Below, piece after piece: positions 43,484 to 51,106 of a stretch of DNA of 64,000 nt. Position numbers and translations under genes: made by a program. The notes under the pieces were generated by a model. That model was not told the DNA's origin, ran no database searches, and worked only from the letters and a program-made list of their open reading frames with translations. The stretch's first letter is position 1. Each line of letters starts with the position of its first letter. Origin of the DNA: an uncultured Alphaproteobacteria bacterium (GTDB lineage Bacteria > Pseudomonadota > Alphaproteobacteria > RF32 > CAG-239); contig CAJTMA010000001.1 in NCBI GenBank assembly GCA_910577205.1, positions 124,001-188,000 of the forward strand. The letters are read 5' to 3'.

Positions 43484-43633
43484 ATCCCTACCTAACAATT
43501 CCGACTATATTTGCTGTTTCGGCAGCTGTCGCAACCTCACAACAAAAAGTCTCATTGCTTATCTCAACAAAACAATTTTCAAATTGTTTTGTTTTCGCAG
43601 CCCCTTAATTTTAAGGGGAGGTTAGGTAGGGAT
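43484..43633. mobile_element. 150-bp inverted-repeat element between RNA and XRE in copy 1
   Basis: ATCCCTACCTAAC (43484-43496) and its exact reverse complement (43621-43633) flank about 124 bp without genes. Inside are the palindrome CAAAACAATTT-TC-AAATTGTTTTG (43568-43591) and the REP-like CCCCTTAATTTTAAGGGGAG (43601-43620). Copy 2 lacks the element, apart from its REP part. A MITE-like origin is inference. Confidence 0.55.
43601..43621. repeat. REP-like palindrome, copy 1
   Basis: CCCCTTAATTTTAAGGGGAG occurs here, at 50056-50075 and at 50661-50680, all between genes. Confidence 0.8.
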
Positions 43634-43661
43634 TAATTTCTCCAAACCCTGTAAATTAAAA

Positions 43662-43690
43662 CAAAAACCGCCTTAAATTTTAAGGCGGAG
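43662..43690 (-). terminator. Terminator of structured RNA copy 1
   Basis: CCGCCTTAAA and TTTAAGGCGG (43668-43688) with a long T-tract on the minus strand. It corresponds to the copy 2 terminator at 50611-50642 with C-G changed to T-A. Confidence 0.85.
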
Positions 43691-43818
43691 GAGCTGAAAA
43701 ACTGCCAATAACAGTCAGTCTTATTCGTGCTTACGCCTTATATCGACCACTCCCCCGAAAAGGAGGATATTTTTTTATTGGAGATGTTTTTCAGACACCA
43801 CAACCGATCTCCCGGCTG
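43662..43818 (-). ncRNA. Structured RNA of RNA-XRE cassette, copy 1
   Basis: About 157 nt on the minus strand. Promoter: TTGCAA (43849-43854) and TATAAT (43824-43829 as complement); the 19-bp spacing is long, but TAATAT one step earlier gives 16. The RNA begins near GCAGCCGGGAGAT. Hairpin 1: GGAGAT/ATCTCC with a 21-nt loop (GGTTGTGGTGTCTGAAAAAC). Hairpin 2: TCCTCC-TTTTC-GGGGGA. Hairpin 3: ACTGT-TATTG-GCAGT. It ends in a terminator CCGCCTTAAA-T-TTTAAGGCGG with TTTTTGTTTT. Copy 2 has compensatory changes in hairpin 1, hairpin 3 and the terminator. It matches no RNA family that I recognise (6S, tmRNA, RNase P and SRP excluded by eye). Confidence 0.7.
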
Positions 43819-43854
43819 CGAGAATTATATTAGGTGATTATTTTTATTTTGCAA
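43819..43854 (-). promoter_or_regulatory. Promoter of structured RNA copy 1
   Basis: TTGCAA and TATAAT on the minus strand; about 35 bp around it match the promoter of copy 2 (50179-50209). Confidence 0.65.
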
Positions 43855-44023
43855 TCAAAATATTGCGATTGTTTGGTTGGGAGGAAAGTCGGCCAATGGG
43901 GGGAATATTGGGAAAGGCTGAGGTCGCAGCAGAAAAAAGCGGCGCGGAGAGAGGTGAAGAATGTAAAGCCGAGTAACGATAACAGGCTGCTCAAAGACAT
44001 GGCAACAGATACGGAGATATTTA

Positions 44024-44497
44024 TCAGAAATAGTTGTCAATTATCGGGGCAAAGACTTCCACCATCTGTTTATATGCATCTTTTTTTACGCTCCAGACCA
44101 AATCCGGCGTTTCGCGGATATCAACCCAGCGGTATTCCTTAAACTCCGGTTCAGCTGTCTGCAAATTGATTTCTGTTTCGCTGCCTGTCAGATAGAACAA
44201 TGACCAATATTGTTCCTGTCCATCGGTTAAAATACCGCGCTGGCTAAAAATATTTTTAACTTCCGGCGGAAATTCATAGCGTATCGGCTTTTCAATTCCG
44301 GCAATCCATTTTACGCTGTGCAACGAGGTTTCTTCAAACAATTCGCGGGCTGCTGCCTGCTTAGGCGTTTCACCGGCTTCTATGCCGCCCTGCGGAAACT
44401 GCCAAAGATTGCCCTCGCCATTAATGCGGGCGCAAACCAAAACTTTTTTATCGTCCCGAAAAACGACCACCGCTGCATTTTTGCGAAAATTTGCCAT
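44024..44497 (-). CDS. rppH: RNA pyrophosphohydrolase (Nudix)
   Basis: A 157-aa Nudix enzyme that removes pyrophosphate from mRNA 5' ends and starts decay. The Nudix box is GGIEAGETPKQAAARELFEE followed by TSL; the usual Gly after the EE pair is Ser. The 'LWQFPQGG' lead and the 'PEFKEYRWVD' C-terminal part match RppH. It is the last gene of the gpmI-envC-ctpA-yibQ-rppH run, an alphaproteobacterial order, 2 nt after yibQ. Confidence 0.9.
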   Translation of the reverse strand: MANFRKNAAVVVFRDDKKVLVCARINGEGNLWQFPQGGIEAGETPKQAAARELFEETSLHSVKWIAGIEKPIRYEFPPEVKNIFSQRGILTDGQEQYWSLFYLTGSETEINLQTAEPEFKEYRWVDIRETPDLVWSVKKDAYKQMVEVFAPIIDNYF

Positions 44498-44499
44498 GC

Positions 44500-45672
44500 T
44501 TATTCCGCCACCAGATTAGAAACCGGAACTAAAGCAAAGGGTTTGGCAATCTCAGAAATGTTTTTCTCTTTCATTTCCTCATAACTTAATTGCGGCGAAA
44601 AGCTTTTTATCCATTCGCTTAAAGCCAAAACAACCACTGGCTTGGGTTCGGTTACGATAATCACCCGTCCTTTGTCACGGGCAATTTGTTCTGCCTGTTG
44701 CAATTTTTCTTCGGTTGACTGGCGGGAGTAATCGTTTTCGATAACAATATCAGCTTTTGCGCGGACTAAACGATCGATTTTAAGCTGAGCCAAACCGTCA
44801 TGGTTTACAGAATCAATAACCAGCAAACCGCGATTTTTTAACTCTTGCATAAGTGTTGCCAATTGTTCGGCATTGCTTTCATCTGCAACGCCTGAGCGAA
44901 CAATGATACCGCCGGAGGGTACTTTTGCGCCGATAACTTTTTCAAGCCGGCTGCGATTTTCATCAAGGCTGGCCGTCAAACTCATGGAAAGCGGTCCGCT
45001 GTCTGATTTCAGATAATCTTCTGACGGCAGCAGAAAGTCCATATAGGTTTCGTGTCCCTCTGTTCTGGCTTCCGCCAATTGTTTTTCCAAAACCGGGGCA
45101 TAAGGCGAAAAGGAGAAGCTGACTTCCGCAGGCAGCCCTTTGTTTATCAGACGGGCGTGGGCTGGGTTAGCCCCCAGATTGGCAATCACCACCGCAACAC
45201 GGTTAAAACGGGGCATAACCTGAACTTTGCGGCCATAGGTTTCCCATGGGCGCTCTTTGCCGTCTGTCTTCGGCAGCAGCAATCCGTTTTTTTCTTCAAC
45301 CAAATTATCTCTTGGCTGAATGTCCGGCAAAGGCTTTTGCCCATCGGCATCGCCCAGTTTTCCCAAATTAGGAATACGGCTTAAAACAGCTTCAAGGCTG
45401 TGCGGATTTTCCGAGGCGGCCTCTGCCTGCGCTTCTTGGGTTGGCGCATTTTTCACTTTTTCAGGCGTTTCTTGTTTTTTTACCCTGTCTGGCAGCGTGA
45501 TTATGTATTTGGGCGATTTGTTATGCGTGTCATACATAATCCTGTCAATTTTTGACAGATAAACTGGTTCGCTTTTCTTGCTGGCAAACAAATATCCCAG
45601 TCCGGCCATTCCCGCCAAAGTCAGCAGGATAACCAGAAACAGCGTTTGTTTTTGCCGCAGAGTTTCAATCAA
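44500..45672 (-). CDS. Divergent polysaccharide deacetylase (YibQ family)
   Basis: A 390-aa protein with an N-terminal membrane anchor (about 9-31), a long low-complexity linker, and a C-terminal domain of about 220 aa. 'VAVVIANLGANP', 'EVSFSFSPYAP', 'HETYMDFLLPSEDY' and 'LLVIDSVNHDG' match the YibQ/divergent polysaccharide deacetylase family, whose metal site and activity are not established. It probably acts on peptidoglycan in the periplasm, together with EnvC and CtpA from the same operon. The usual first Asp pair reads 'NLG' here. Confidence 0.78.
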   Translation of the reverse strand: MIETLRQKQTLFLVILLTLAGMAGLGYLFASKKSEPVYLSKIDRIMYDTHNKSPKYIITLPDRVKKQETPEKVKNAPTQEAQAEAASENPHSLEAVLSRIPNLGKLGDADGQKPLPDIQPRDNLVEEKNGLLLPKTDGKERPWETYGRKVQVMPRFNRVAVVIANLGANPAHARLINKGLPAEVSFSFSPYAPVLEKQLAEARTEGHETYMDFLLPSEDYLKSDSGPLSMSLTASLDENRSRLEKVIGAKVPSGGIIVRSGVADESNAEQLATLMQELKNRGLLVIDSVNHDGLAQLKIDRLVRAKADIVIENDYSRQSTEEKLQQAEQIARDKGRVIIVTEPKPVVVLALSEWIKSFSPQLSYEEMKEKNISEIAKPFALVPVSNLVAE

Positions 45673-45675
45673 CGT

Positions 45676-46989
45676 TTAGTTTCCTTTTTCTTCCAAGCCC
45701 TGATTGTATAAATTCAACGCCTTAACCAAATCAATTGCGCGGGACAACTGGTAGTCTTTTGCCAGTTCTTCGGCTTCAGCTTTTCTTTGGTCTGCAGTTT
45801 TGCCTTTTTTATCGCCGGCGGTTTCGTTTTTCAGCGCGTTGCTGAATTCGGCCTCGCTGAAACCAACGCCGGTGTCGATAATTTCAACTTTAGCCGGTTT
45901 GACCTCAATATCGGGTTCAATGCCTTTGGCCTGAATAGAACGTCCGGACGGCGTATAATAGCGGGCAGTGGTTAATCTCATCGCGCCGAATTTGCCAAGC
46001 GGGATAACTGTCTGCACCGAACCTTTGCCGAAAGATTTTTCGCCAAGGATAATGGCGCGTTTATGGTCTTGCAATGCACCGGCAACAATTTCAGAAGCAG
46101 AGGCTGAGCCGTCATTAATCATAACCACTATCGGCAGTCCTTTGGCAATATCACCCTCTTTGGCGGTGTATTTGACGGTGTCTTCCTCATTGCGTGACCG
46201 GGTGGAAACGATTTCGCCTTTGTCAAGGAACAAGTCTGAAACATTAACCGCCTGATCTAACAAACCGCCGGGATTATTGCGTAAATCAATAACCACGCCT
46301 TTTAATTTCTCGCCGTGTTTTTTCTTGGCTTCCTTAATTGCTTTGGCAATCATATTGTCAACATCATCGCTGAAAGATGAAATGCGGATATAAATCACGT
46401 CATCAGCTTTAATGCTGTGTTTGACGGATTGGATTTTGATTTCCTCGCGTTTGAGGGTAACTTCCAGCGGCTTCTCATTAAGACGGCGGATTGTCAGCTT
46501 GACTTTGCTGCCGATTTTGCCGCGCATTTTATCTACCGCGTCGTTTAAGGTCATGCCCATAACGGCTTCATCATCAATATTCGTAATGTAGTCACCGGGC
46601 TTTAATCCGGCTTTGGAAGCAGGGGTGTCGTCTATCGGCGACACGACTTTTACCACGCCGTTTTCCATGGTGACCTCAATTCCCAAACCGCCGAATTTGC
46701 CTTTGGTTTGTTCGCTCATGTATTTGAAGCTCTGGTCGTCTAAAAAGCTGGAATGCGGATCTAATGCCGATAACATCCCGTTAATCGCAGATTCAATCAG
46801 TTTTTTATCTGTAACATCTTCCACATAGGACACTTTTGCCCGCTCCATAACCTCGCCAAAGAGATTTAACATCTCGTAGGTGTCGGCATCGGCTGCCGGA
46901 GTTTTAGCATTTTTTGCCGCTTGTGACATCGGCGATGCCATCATCAGGCATAAGAGTGAAACAGTAAATAATGATATTCTTTTCCGCAT
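45676..46989 (-). CDS. Carboxy-terminal processing protease (S41, CtpA)
   Basis: From the ATG at 46989 it is about 437 aa; the longer ORF overlaps envC's end with an odd N-terminus. Signal peptide MRKRISLFTVSLLCLMMASP, then a PDZ domain (about 85-165: GGLGIEVTMENGVVKVVSPI, PASKAGLKPGDYI), then the S41 domain with catalytic Ser in INDGSASASEIVAGAL and Lys in GEKSFGKGSVQT. It cleaves periplasmic substrates such as cell-wall hydrolases or their adaptors. The operon with envC supports a cell-wall role. Confidence 0.92.
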   Translation of the reverse strand: MRKRISLFTVSLLCLMMASPMSQAAKNAKTPAADADTYEMLNLFGEVMERAKVSYVEDVTDKKLIESAINGMLSALDPHSSFLDDQSFKYMSEQTKGKFGGLGIEVTMENGVVKVVSPIDDTPASKAGLKPGDYITNIDDEAVMGMTLNDAVDKMRGKIGSKVKLTIRRLNEKPLEVTLKREEIKIQSVKHSIKADDVIYIRISSFSDDVDNMIAKAIKEAKKKHGEKLKGVVIDLRNNPGGLLDQAVNVSDLFLDKGEIVSTRSRNEEDTVKYTAKEGDIAKGLPIVVMINDGSASASEIVAGALQDHKRAIILGEKSFGKGSVQTVIPLGKFGAMRLTTARYYTPSGRSIQAKGIEPDIEVKPAKVEIIDTGVGFSEAEFSNALKNETAGDKKGKTADQRKAEAEELAKDYQLSRAIDLVKALNLYNQGLEEKGN

Positions 46990-47002
46990 ATTTTTTTCCT
47001 TA

Positions 47003-48265
47003 CTAATTTGCAAACCACGAAACCGGGTTAACCGGGTGATTTTGTTTACGCAGTTCCATATAAAGCTTGGCATCGCTGTCACCAGGCATTAAGCCGACGG
47101 GCTCTCCTGCCAGCAGCAGCTGCCCCAGTTCACAATCTATCGTATCCAATCCGGCCAGCAAAGAGGTGTAGCCTTTGCCGTGTTCGATAATAATCAGATT
47201 GCCGTAACCGCGGAACGGACCGGCAAAGATGACTGAGCCGTCAAACGGCGCGATAACCTGCGCCTGCGGACGGGTTTTGATAATAATGCCTTTGGAGCTG
47301 ACGCCTTTGGCGGTTTCCTGTCCGTAAGCCGTGACAATCTGCCCTCTGGCCGGCCGCGACAGTTTACCCCGCGCTTTTACAAAATTATCCCCGATTTCAT
47401 TTATAACCTCGGGTTTGAATTTAATCAAGTCGGCAGTTTTCACTTGTTCACGCTTTTGATTTTCCTCAGCTTCTTTTCTTCTCTGCTCTTCAAGCGCAGC
47501 CAAACGCCGGCGTTCTTCTTCCTGTTTGCGGCGCTTTTCCTGCTGTTGCTTTTCCAGACGGCTGAGCAAATCGCGCAAGTTTTGTGCTTCGCCGGCTAAT
47601 TTTTGAACTTTTTTCTTAGCTTGTTCGCTTTTGACTTCCACCACATTTCGCAGCTTGGATTTTTTCTGAACCAGCGTTTTCATTTGTTCATGCTCGGCTT
47701 CCAAGTTTTTTTTCTGCTTAACAATACGGGCTACTTGGGCTTCCACACGTTTTTTCTGGAGTTCGATTTTTTCCAACTCCTTACGCAAGCGGGAGGCGTT
47801 CTCTTCCAAATATGGCACTGTTTCGCGCAGCAGCATGGCACTGCGGATGATTTCCACCGGGCTCAGGGGCTGCACAAACAAAGCTTCTGTCGGCTTGAGC
47901 GCCAAGTTTTGCAAAGCAGCCAGTGTTTTTATCAGGTTTTCGTCTTCTGAAGAAAAGTTGCTTTCCGCCGTTTTTAAATCTGCTGAAAGCTGTTCAAGCT
48001 CCGCCTCCATTTTGGAAAGCGTTTCTTCGTTATTCTGTATCAGCTTGGCAGACCTAATCATCTGCTGGTTAACTTTTTTCAATTCATCGTTAATCTGGGT
48101 GGCTTGCTCCTGCAATCGCTGATGTTCCAGATTTTGCGCTTTAACCTGCTGCTCAACCTGCTCCAAGTCCTGACGAGAAATTTTTTCGGCGCGAACTGAC
48201 CCAAGCATGAGGCCAAACAGCCCCATACTTACCATAATCAGTCTGTTCAAGCGCCGAAAAGTCAT
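47003..48265 (-). CDS. EnvC-like murein hydrolase activator
   Basis: A 420-aa protein with a signal peptide (about 1-26) and long coiled coils (about 28-125 and 165-290, with KRRKQEEERRRLAALEEQR). The C-terminal LytM/M23 domain keeps 'VIAPFDGSVIFAGPFRGYGNLIIIEHGKGYTSLLAGL', but the first zinc ligands of active enzymes are replaced (SSKGIIIKTRPQ). This is the degenerate type that activates amidases at the division site. It starts 4 nt after gpmI and lies before ctpA. Confidence 0.9.
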   Translation of the reverse strand: MTFRRLNRLIMVSMGLFGLMLGSVRAEKISRQDLEQVEQQVKAQNLEHQRLQEQATQINDELKKVNQQMIRSAKLIQNNEETLSKMEAELEQLSADLKTAESNFSSEDENLIKTLAALQNLALKPTEALFVQPLSPVEIIRSAMLLRETVPYLEENASRLRKELEKIELQKKRVEAQVARIVKQKKNLEAEHEQMKTLVQKKSKLRNVVEVKSEQAKKKVQKLAGEAQNLRDLLSRLEKQQQEKRRKQEEERRRLAALEEQRRKEAEENQKREQVKTADLIKFKPEVINEIGDNFVKARGKLSRPARGQIVTAYGQETAKGVSSKGIIIKTRPQAQVIAPFDGSVIFAGPFRGYGNLIIIEHGKGYTSLLAGLDTIDCELGQLLLAGEPVGLMPGDSDAKLYMELRKQNHPVNPVSWFAN

Positions 48266-48269
48266 GCCG

Positions 48270-49805
48270 TTAGTTCTTAACCAGCAAAGAGTGTCCGTTC
48301 ATTTCAGCCGGTTCGGGAATATCCAGCAACTGCAGCAAAGTCGGCGCAATGTCAGCCAAGCGCCCGTCTTTCATGGCGGTTACGTCTTTCGGACCGTTAA
48401 CCAAAACAGCCTGAACTTTGCCGACAGTGTGAGCGGTGTAAGGTTCGCCGGTTTTCTCGTCAACCATCTTTTCGGCATTACCGTGGTCTGCGGTTACCAA
48501 CAAGACACCGTCAACATCCTTAATGGCTTTAACGACGCGGCCGAGGCATTCGTCAACAGCGGCAACGGCTTTCAAAACCGCGTCCATTTTGCCGGTGTGC
48601 CCAACCATATCGCCATTGGCAAAATTACAGATAATCACGTCGAATTTTTTATTTTCAATCGCGTCAACCAGATTATCGGTTACTTCATAAACGCTCATTT
48701 CCGGCTTTAAGTCATAAGTAGCAACTTTCGGGCTGGGAACAAGTATCCGGCTTTCGCCCGGAAATTCTTTTTCTTCGCCGCCGTTAAAGAAAAACGTGAC
48801 GTGGGCATATTTTTCGGTTTCGGCAATGCGCAGCTGGGTCAAACCGTTTTCTGCAACAACTTCTCCGAAGATGTTTTTCAGAGCTTCCGGCCCAAACATG
48901 GTTTTCATGAAACGGTTATGGTCGACAGAGTATTCGGTCATACCGACAGCCATTGATAAAGCAAAAGTTTTTTTGCGGGCAAAACCGTCAAATTCTTTAT
49001 CTGCCAAGGCATATAAAATTTCACGGGCGCGGTCGGCGCGGAAATTCGCCATCAGAACTGCGTCACCGTCTTCAAAACCTTTATAGTCGCCGATAATGCA
49101 AGGAACGACAAATTCGTCAGTCACGCCGTCTTTATAAGAGGCTTCAACAGCTTCGGCAGAGGTTGCCGCGTGTTTGCCCTCGCCTAAGGCAATCGCATTA
49201 TAGGCCGCTTCAACACGATCCCAGCGTTTATCGCGGTCCATGGCATAAAAACGCCCGGAAACCGTCGCAACTTTTACACCGTTTAAGCCGGCAATGGCTT
49301 TTTCAAATTCTGCCAGATATTCTTTAGCAGATGACGGCGGGGTGTCACGGCCGTCCAAAAAGGCATGAACGTCTGTTTTGATATTGTTTTCTGCCAAAAC
49401 TTTGCATAAAGCAACAATATGCTCCATTGAAGAATGCACGCCGCCCGGGGACATCAAGCCCATCAAATGGCAGGTTTTGCCATTAGCCTGCAAATCGGCA
49501 ATCAATTTTTGCAAAACAGAATTATCTTTAATGCTGCCGTCTTTAATGGCCTGGTCAATTCTCGGCAAATCCTGCATAACAACGCGGCCAGCACCCAAAT
49601 TCATATGTCCGACTTCAGAGTTGCCCATCTGGCCTTCCGGCAAACCAACTGCCAGTCCATAGGTTTCAATCAGGCTGTGCGGATATTCATTCAGGCAGTT
49701 ATGCCAGTTAGGCGTATGACCGTTTTCAATAGCGTTGTCAGCCGTCTTAGGTTCACGATAGCCCCAACCGTCCAGAATCAGCAGCATTACAGGTTTCTGT
49801 TTCAT
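48270..49805 (-). CDS. gpmI: 2,3-bisphosphoglycerate-independent phosphoglycerate mutase
   Basis: A 511-aa glycolytic enzyme that converts 3-phosphoglycerate to 2-phosphoglycerate using manganese. The N-terminal LILDGWGYREP, the catalytic Ser63 in GQMGNSEVGHMNLGAGR, DGRDTPPSSAKEYL and the late VTADHGNAEKM and AHTVGKVQAV are all conserved. Length is normal. It heads the operon with envC, ctpA, yibQ and rppH. SD AGAGAG lies before the ATG. Confidence 0.97.
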   Translation of the reverse strand: MKQKPVMLLILDGWGYREPKTADNAIENGHTPNWHNCLNEYPHSLIETYGLAVGLPEGQMGNSEVGHMNLGAGRVVMQDLPRIDQAIKDGSIKDNSVLQKLIADLQANGKTCHLMGLMSPGGVHSSMEHIVALCKVLAENNIKTDVHAFLDGRDTPPSSAKEYLAEFEKAIAGLNGVKVATVSGRFYAMDRDKRWDRVEAAYNAIALGEGKHAATSAEAVEASYKDGVTDEFVVPCIIGDYKGFEDGDAVLMANFRADRAREILYALADKEFDGFARKKTFALSMAVGMTEYSVDHNRFMKTMFGPEALKNIFGEVVAENGLTQLRIAETEKYAHVTFFFNGGEEKEFPGESRILVPSPKVATYDLKPEMSVYEVTDNLVDAIENKKFDVIICNFANGDMVGHTGKMDAVLKAVAAVDECLGRVVKAIKDVDGVLLVTADHGNAEKMVDEKTGEPYTAHTVGKVQAVLVNGPKDVTAMKDGRLADIAPTLLQLLDIPEPAEMNGHSLLVKN

Positions 49806-50055
49806 GTGTTTCTCTCTTTCAAAATGTTAGCCAGCGCAGATTATACGCCGTTTTTTATCATCTAAAACTTTTTCGTATTATATATAATAAATGAGAATAA
49901 AAAAGCACTATTTTTATGCTTTATGCAGAAAATAAAACATCTTACCCCAATAAATATATTTACGAGCGCTGAACGAATCAGGCTGATTAAACGGCGGTTG
50001 GGATGCGGACGAAAAATGTAAGCTAACAGCGACGGGGCTTGGGAATAACATTTTT

Positions 50056-50075
50056 CCCCTTAATTTTAAGGGGAG
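50056..50075. repeat. REP-like palindrome, copy 2
   Basis: CCCCTTAATTTTAAGGGGAG, the same 20-mer as at 43601 and 50661. Confidence 0.85.
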
Positions 50076-50104
50076 ATAAAGAGAGGTTTAATATGAATAA
50101 AGTC

Positions 50105-50152
50105 TATTTTGCATGGATTCTTCGTCGCACAGCTTCTCAGAATGACGTTTTA
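50105..50152. repeat. Fragment of a dispersed 'TTGCATGGATTCTTCGTCGC' repeat
   Basis: The sequence TTTGCATGGATTCTTCGTCGC, ending in CAGAATGACG, is like short intergenic repeats seen in many bacterial genomes. It reads as 'FAWILRRTASQNDV' in the small ORF 50093-50203, which I take as a repeat and not a gene. Confidence 0.5.
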
Positions 50153-50178
50153 GGAGGGGAGAGCAACCATAAAATATA

Positions 50179-50209
50179 TTGCAAAATAAAAATATTCACC
50201 TAATATAAT
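50179..50209 (+). promoter_or_regulatory. Promoter of structured RNA copy 2
   Basis: TTGCAA (50179-50184) and TATAAT (50204-50209); conserved with the copy 1 promoter. Confidence 0.65.
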
Positions 50210-50333
50210 TTTCGCAGCCAAGAGATTGGTTGTGGTGTCTGAAAAACATCTTTCTTACTAAAATATCCTCCTTTCGGGGGAGTATACGATATAAGCCATT
50301 GGTCGAATAAGTATGACTGTCGTGAACAGTTGC

Positions 50334-50601
50334 GACCTAAAATATTCCCTTAAAACAATATTTAGCAAATAAGAAAAGTTTATAATGCGCCGTGCTTTTT
50401 AGCAGGCGCTACTGAGCGTTAGCGTCAATAAAAAGGACAAGCAGAATGAGCTTTTCTTGTTTGTCCTTCGGATTTGTGGTTAAAAAGTATCTGCGTCAGA
50501 AAACTCCTTGCAGGTAGCAGCAACTATCTGCGGCGTCGTTTTCTTAGCAGCTGACTTTTTACTCGCAAACTAAATGTTATTTTAAGGGAATATTTTAGGT
50601 C
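50334..50601. mobile_element. MITE-like element (268 bp) with 22-bp perfect terminal inverted repeats
   Basis: The ends (50334-50355 and 50580-50601) are exact 22-bp inverted repeats starting GACCTAAAATATTCCC. Similarity continues inward to about 33 bp with mismatches. There is no ORF for a transposase. The inside has stem-loops (AAGGACAA.../...TTGTCCTT; AGAAAAC...GTTTTCT), so it may also be a structured RNA. Comparison with copy 1 shows that it interrupts the RNA between hairpin 3 and the terminator. TTGC occurs at both flanks, one base apart on the right, so a 4-bp target duplication is possible. Confidence 0.75.
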
Positions 50602-50610
50602 ATTGCTCCT

Positions 50611-50642
50611 CCACCTTTTTCTAAAAAGGTGGTTTTGTTTTT
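50611..50642 (+). terminator. Terminator of structured RNA copy 2
   Basis: CCACCTTTTT and AAAAAGGTGG followed by TTTTGTTTTT; it corresponds to the copy 1 terminator with compensatory changes. Confidence 0.85.
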
Positions 50643-50657
50643 AAAATCCTTTCTCTG

Positions 50658-50681
50658 CCTCCCCTTAATTTTAAGGGGAGG
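50658..50681. repeat. REP-like palindrome, copy 3
   Basis: CCTCCCCTTAAT and ATTTTAAGGGGAGG form the palindrome 50658-50681; the 20-mer core is identical to 43601 and 50056. Confidence 0.85.
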
Positions 50682-50716
50682 TATGGAGGGGATTAATAAA
50701 CCTAAAGGAGCTTGGA

Positions 50717-50968
50717 ATGTTAGAAAAAGTAACGCTGCAAATCACACCCAAAGATTTGCAAACCACCATCGGGCGGACACTCGGTATTTGGTTGATGATG
50801 ATACGCTCGCAGCGCAACATCAGCCGGGAGCAAGTCTGCCGCGAAACCAAAATTAATCCGAAAAGTCTGGAGAAAATTGAAAGCGGCCGTGCTGCCATAA
50901 CCAATATGGATATCGGTTACCTGCTGGATTATTATCAGCTTAACGTCAGCGTGGTTTTGGAAGCCTGA
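50717..50968 (+). CDS. XRE-family regulator of the RNA-XRE cassette, copy 2
   Basis: An 83-aa helix-turn-helix protein, 80 of 83 residues the same as copy 1 at 43198-43449 (differences L27M, V46I and F48P). It faces right, on the same strand as the RNA 75 nt upstream. SD AAGGAG lies before the ATG. The downstream 100 nt contain a perfect 10-bp hairpin (TCCCCGAAAA, 50980-50989, with TTTTCGGGGA, 51001-51010) and a terminator (51070-51102). Function unknown; probably autoregulatory. Confidence 0.88.
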   Translation: MLEKVTLQITPKDLQTTIGRTLGIWLMMIRSQRNISREQVCRETKINPKSLEKIESGRAAITNMDIGYLLDYYQLNVSVVLEA

Positions 50969-51069
50969 TAAAGTTTTTATCCCCGAAAAGCGGGAGAGAA
51001 TTTTCGGGGACGGATTGCGGCAAAGCGATAACTGAACGTTCAAAATAAGGCACAACTTACCGCAATCTG
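50969..51069 (+). other. Conserved 3' region of cassette copy 2 with hairpin
   Basis: About 100 nt nearly identical to 43096-43197. A 10-bp perfect hairpin (50980-50989 with 51001-51010, 11-nt loop) is shared; in copy 1 it has one G-U pair on the cassette strand. Confidence 0.65.
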
Positions 51070-51102
51070 AAAACCGTCCGGTGTTATCCGTCGGACGGTT
51101 TT
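51070..51102 (+). terminator. Terminator of RNA-XRE cassette copy 2
   Basis: AAAACCGTCCG (51070-51080) pairs with CGGACGGTTTT (51092-51102), with GTTTTT following on the plus strand. It lies just before the convergent recR stop. Confidence 0.85.
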
Positions 51103-51106
51103 GTTT

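Larger units (their letters stand above)
50216..50642 (+). ncRNA. Structured RNA of RNA-XRE cassette, copy 2 (interrupted)
   Basis: Conserved RNA from about 50216 to 50333, then a 268-bp insertion, then its terminator (50611-50642). Hairpin 1 is AGAGAT/ATCTTT (50221-50226 with 50248-50253) with a G-U pair, around the same 21-nt loop as copy 1. Hairpin 2 is TCCTCC-TTTC-GGGGGA. Hairpin 3 is ACTGT-CGTGA-ACAGT (about 50315-50330). Changes against copy 1 keep pairing. The insertion separates hairpin 3 from the terminator, so the transcript is longer or altered. Confidence 0.65.
49806..50716. other. Long intergenic region with repeats and RNA copy 2
   Basis: About 910 bp without a supported protein gene. 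It holds AT-rich sequence (49862-50040), a REP-like palindrome (50056-50075), a dispersed-repeat fragment (about 50105-50152), the promoter and RNA of cassette copy 2, a 268-bp MITE-like element inside that RNA, and another REP palindrome (50658-50681), all listed separately. Confidence 0.6.

Noticed and set aside
43662..43818. 6S RNA, tmRNA, RNase P RNA or a known riboswitch
   Set aside because: None of the conserved core motifs of these families is visible in the RNA or its copy.
43834..44142. 102-aa ORF on the plus strand
   Set aside because: It overlaps the structured RNA promoter and the end of rppH in antisense, and has no SD or recognised domain.
50093..50203. 36-aa ORF with an AGAGG SD
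   Set aside because: Most of it is a dispersed repeat fragment (ATGGATTCTTCGTCGC) and the end lies in the RNA promoter.
50629..50856. 75-aa ORF overlapping the XRE gene
   Set aside because: It reads through the REP palindrome in another frame and overlaps XRE copy 2.
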